A stretch of 9,297 bases of DNA from Planctomycetota bacterium (GTDB taxonomy: Bacteria > Planctomycetota > Planctomycetia > Pirellulales > Pirellulaceae). Below, in pieces: positions 7,168-9,297 of this stretch. The stretch's first letter is position 1. Every line of letters begins with the position of its first letter. The notes beneath the pieces were generated by a model that saw only the letters and a list, made by a program, of their open reading frames with translations, was not told where the DNA came from and ran no database searches. The translations under genes and the position numbers were made by a program. The stretch covers positions 1-9,297 of the forward strand of contig JAEZGD010000416.1 in assembly GCA_023417165.1 (NCBI GenBank), in the 5' to 3' direction.

Positions 7168-7941
7168 ATGCCCGTCCATCCGAAAACGCCGGAGGAAACA
7201 TCGCAATCGGCGCCACCAGGACCGCGTTTTTCGCTGCGTTGGTTGTTCGTGGTGATAACGATCGTCGGCCTCTTGCTCGCGCTAATTTGGCCCGCCGTTC
7301 GGGCAGCACGCCAGGCTGCGTGCCGACAACAGGTATTTAACAATCTCAAGCAGGTCGGACTGGGCTATCACATCTACCAGGATGTCAATAGCCCCTTTCC
7401 TGGCGCCATAACGACGCGGTCTGCGGGGTCGCCCCATGTAAGCTGGCGGGTAGAACTCGTTCACTTTTTAGAATCGACAGACCTCTGGTCCCGCTATCAG
7501 TTTGCGCAGCCTTGGAACAGCCCGGCGAACATGGCGACCTGCGACTTCTACTTTCCTGCCTACTGCGGTCCCCGCGCGCCGAGATCGTCGCGTTTCACGC
7601 ACATCGTGATGCCTACCGGCCCTGGTACCGTAGGTGAGAAGCCAGCTACTCTCAGCGACATCACCGACCCGCACGATCAGACGATTCTCGTCATGACGCT
7701 GCAGCGTTCCGACATCCTGTGGCACGAACCGCGGGATTTGTCGATCCGCGAGATCACCCGCGCGCCAGGCAATCCCGATCGCATTCTGATCCGCGGTCAA
7801 CCGTTCGAGGGCGGTTACTGCGCCTTCGTCGATGGCAACGTCGCTCAATTACCAGCCAAGCTGAAGTACGACACGCTGATGGCTATGCTCAGCATCGCCG
7901 GCGGTGAGTCCGTAGATAGGACGTGGCAGAGTCCTCCGTAA
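7168..7941 (+). CDS. DUF1559-like membrane-anchored protein, paralog B
   Basis: Predicted 257-residue tandem paralog of the preceding gene. After a proline-rich cytoplasmic tail it has a membrane helix at about 21-42 (FSLRWLFVVITIVGLL), then WPAVRAARQAA and NNLKQVGLGY, closer to the canonical DUF1559/pilin-like N-terminus than paralog A. The C-terminal domain has the shared FVDGNVAQLP and AGGE motifs and Cys125, Cys133 and Cys218. The start is uncertain: ATG 7168 follows an AGGCGAAG stretch (7157-7164), while an in-frame TTG at 7144 directly abuts the TAA of paralog A and would add 8 residues. Either way the two genes are almost certainly co-transcribed. As in paralog A, Gly(-1) and Glu(+5) of the prepilin signal are replaced by Arg and Trp. 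No function can be assigned beyond a surface or envelope role. Confidence 0.8.
   Translation: MPVHPKTPEETSQSAPPGPRFSLRWLFVVITIVGLLLALIWPAVRAARQAACRQQVFNNLKQVGLGYHIYQDVNSPFPGAITTRSAGSPHVSWRVELVHFLESTDLWSRYQFAQPWNSPANMATCDFYFPAYCGPRAPRSSRFTHIVMPTGPGTVGEKPATLSDITDPHDQTILVMTLQRSDILWHEPRDLSIREITRAPGNPDRILIRGQPFEGGYCAFVDGNVAQLPAKLKYDTLMAMLSIAGGESVDRTWQSPP
7585..7908 (+). repeat. tandem duplication, conserved copy B
   Basis: This is the 3' part of paralog B (codons 140-247) and partner of 6787-7110. Upstream of this block the same pair falls to about 41% amino acid identity (49 of 119 aligned positions), still without gaps. Confidence 0.8.
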
Positions 7942-8241
7942 GCTACTAAGCAGAGCGGCCCTTATTCGTGGCAAAACTTACTGTCACCACAAGAGTTACA
8001 CTCGCCGTTCTATTTGAGCGTCTGCAGCCCACGCCCTTGAATCACGAAGAACCAATGCGTCTGCGTTCCTCTCAGCGAATGGCCGCGACAAACCTTGCTA
8101 AGCATTAATCACATCTGCCGGCATGCAGGCGAGCGAACCGAAGAATCCGCTACTAAAGCACGCGCATCTCCCTAGCCTAATGGCCCACCATATAGGGACA
8201 AACACAACTTAACGCACGCTGGCCCTCCGAAGAGGCATTGC

Positions 8242-8289
8242 ATTTGCAAAAACGCTCGACGCTGGTTTTTCAGCGGCATTTTTGCAAAT
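8242..8289. promoter_or_regulatory. 48-nt leader hairpin with two TTTGCAAA boxes
   Basis: Outer arms ATTTGCAAAAA (8242-8252) and TTTTTGCAAAT (8279-8289) pair over 11 bp. After one mismatch and two more pairs, a 4-nt bulge (8256-8259) leads to an inner CGCTG/CAGCG stem (8260-8264, 8271-8275) with loop GTTTTT. Each outer arm also contains the palindrome TTTGCAAA (8243-8250 and 8281-8288), 38 bp apart. It ends 4 nt before the GGAGG of the repeat protein, so it could be an operator pair, an RNA leader structure, or a boundary terminator. Confidence 0.5.
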
Positions 8290-8293
8290 CCAC

Positions 8294-8298
8294 GGAGG
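8294..8298 (+). promoter_or_regulatory. ribosome binding site of the repeat protein
   Basis: GGAGG lies 8 nt before ATG 8307 and fixes the start of the partial repeat protein, just downstream of the hairpin at 8242-8289. Confidence 0.75.
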
Positions 8299-8306
8299 TT
8301 TCTTCC

Positions 8307-9297
8307 ATGCGAGCGAAGGCTATAGCGCGGCAGCGGCGACAACTCGAAGCACTCGAACAACGCCTGTGTCTGGCCGCTGATTTGAGTTTCCTGAATGGCA
8401 ACTTCATCCTGTCGGGTGGCGCTGAAGGACAAGTCAGCGTGGCGGTCGAGGAGGTCACCGTCAATGGTGAAACAGGCCAAGGCATCGTCGTCAGCGACGA
8501 GAGCGGCACGATCGGCGATCCGGTCTTACTCTCGCAACTCACCGGCGGTCTGAATTTCGACTTCTCCGATGGCGCTGATGATATCACGCTCGATTTGGCT
8601 GGCGAGACATTCTCCAGCGTCAACATTGATCTCGGCGAAGGCGCCAACATACTCACGCTATCGAATGCGACTGTCACCGGCGACGTTAAAATCAGTGGCG
8701 GGGACGACAGCGATTCGGTTACGCTCGGCACTGACTTCTCGGCCGATGACGTCCATCTCGATCTGAATGACGGCGATAACACCGCCATCATCGCCGGCAG
8801 CGTGGATGAAGTCGAATACGAAGGCGGCGACGACTCTGACTCGCTCACGATCTTTGCAGGCGCTTCCGTCAGTGGCGCGATGGAGCTTGACCTCGAAGAT
8901 GGCGACAACACGTTGATCGTCGACGGCTCCGTGGAAGACGTCACGTATAGCGGTGGCGATGATGCCGATGTTGTCACCTTTGGTGAGGAGGCGGTCGTCG
9001 ATGGCGATGTGGAGCTCGACCTCGGTGATGGCGAGAACACCGTCACGGTCGGCGGCAGTATCGATGGCGATGTGGAAGTCCTAGGCGGTGCTGACGTCGA
9101 TACCTTTACTCTGTCGGCGGGCGCCGCAGTGGAAGGCGACCTCGAACTGCGCCTCGGTGGCGACGATAACGTGATCGTCCTCGATGGTTCGGCCGAGGAA
9201 GTCGCGATCTATGCCGGCGGTGGCGACGACTCCTTAACCGTCGGAGCTGAAGCCCAATTCGACGAGTTCTTTGCTCGCCTGGGCGCTGGCGATAACC
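8307..9297 (+). CDS. partial LEPR-XLL acidic repeat surface protein
   Basis: The first 330 codons of a gene that is open at the window end; its C-terminus is not seen. A basic start with five Arg and one Lys in the first 19 residues leads into LEALEQRLCLAAD (13-25), which matches the planctomycete LEPR-XLL motif found at the N-terminus of large, probably exported proteins. From about residue 131 the protein is a tandem repeat of 42-45 residues, each with a GGDDxD turn (131, 173, 216, 260, 305) and a LxLxDGDN turn (151, 194, 237, 281, 323), separated by short beta-strand-like segments. The GGDDSDSLT form resembles the RTX calcium-binding nonapeptide with Asp for the second-half Gly. After residue 25 I count about 70 Asp/Glu but only three Lys/Arg (K128, R282, R324). 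A secreted, calcium-stabilised beta-solenoid is the likely picture, which is inference. GGAGG 8 nt upstream supports the start. Confidence 0.85.
   Translation, partial: MRAKAIARQRRQLEALEQRLCLAADLSFLNGNFILSGGAEGQVSVAVEEVTVNGETGQGIVVSDESGTIGDPVLLSQLTGGLNFDFSDGADDITLDLAGETFSSVNIDLGEGANILTLSNATVTGDVKISGGDDSDSVTLGTDFSADDVHLDLNDGDNTAIIAGSVDEVEYEGGDDSDSLTIFAGASVSGAMELDLEDGDNTLIVDGSVEDVTYSGGDDADVVTFGEEAVVDGDVELDLGDGENTVTVGGSIDGDVEVLGGADVDTFTLSAGAAVEGDLELRLGGDDNVIVLDGSAEEVAIYAGGGDDSLTVGAEAQFDEFFARLGAGDN
8697..9297 (+). repeat. tandem 42-45-residue Gly-Asp repeats (coding)
   Basis: Four full units and the start of a fifth lie in the partial repeat protein, about 126-135 bp each. Units are diverged at the nucleotide level but share GGDD and DGDN turns. 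The array continues past the window. Confidence 0.75.

Larger units (their letters stand above)
7942..8306. other. non-coding stretch, 365 bp, before the repeat protein
   Basis: I see no credible gene here. Short open frames, such as 17 codons at 8055-8108, lack ribosome binding sites. TATAGG at 8191-8196 could be a -10 but no -35 pairs with it. The last 65 bp hold a strong interrupted hairpin (8242-8289) and a good ribosome binding site (8294-8298). The rest is probably promoter and long 5' leader of the repeat protein. Confidence 0.5.

Noticed and set aside
8055..8108. 17-codon open frame in the 365-bp gap
   Set aside because: No ribosome binding site, and such a short frame is expected by chance.
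8270..9046. Minus-strand open frame (258 codons) opposite the acidic repeat protein
   Set aside because: It is a Ser/Pro/Thr-rich low-complexity shadow of the Gly-Asp repeats; the plus-strand frame has a good ribosome binding site and LEPR-XLL motif.

Overview
The window looks like chromosomal DNA from a planctomycete, probably a Pirellulales-type lineage. This is inferred from gene content, not from a marker gene. The clues are an FHA-GAF histidine kinase, a Tat-exported sugar isomerase-like protein, two tandem DUF1559-type (prepilin-like) proteins whose membrane segment begins FSLRW, and a large acidic repeat protein opening with a LEPR-XLL-like motif (residues 13-25, LEALEQRLCLAAD). The DNA is moderately GC-rich. 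I see no tRNA, rRNA, CRISPR array, transposase or attachment site.

Layout. On the minus strand, reading right to left, a receiver-only response regulator (2317-1934) is followed by an FHA-GAF-HisKA-HATPase sensor kinase (1791-52); together they look like a two-component unit. A 336-bp divergent intergenic region (2318-2653) carries candidate promoters for both directions and a perfect 7-bp inverted repeat. On the plus strand come a secreted M28 metallopeptidase with PA and PDZ domains (2654-4684), a Tat-signal TIM-barrel sugar isomerase/epimerase-like protein (4727-5638), a cytoplasmic DJ-1/PfpI protein (5743-6312), and two tandem DUF1559-like membrane-anchored paralogs (6397-7143 and 7168-7941). 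After a 365-bp non-coding stretch ending in a strong hairpin, an acidic repeat protein begins at 8307 and is still open at the window edge.

How the genes may work together. The receiver and kinase are adjacent and co-directional, so they may signal to each other, but both depart from consensus at important positions. The M28 peptidase and the isomerase-like protein are 42 bp apart on the same strand; both carry export signals and probably act outside the cytoplasm. The DUF1559 pair and the repeat protein are cell-surface candidates. Nothing in the sequence shows that the whole window is one pathway.

Best second looks: (1) the DUF1559 pair aligns without gaps over 227 residues but jumps from about 41% identity in the N-terminal half to about 83% in the C-terminal half, suggesting gene conversion or strong constraint; (2) both paralogs keep the pilin-like hydrophobic helix but have lost the Gly(-1) and Glu(+5) of a prepilin peptidase site; (3) a 48-nt interrupted hairpin with two TTTGCAAA boxes lies just upstream of the ribosome binding site of the repeat protein; (4) two intergenic hairpins of similar sequence (GGGCGAAG...TCGCCC) occur about 3.9 kb apart.
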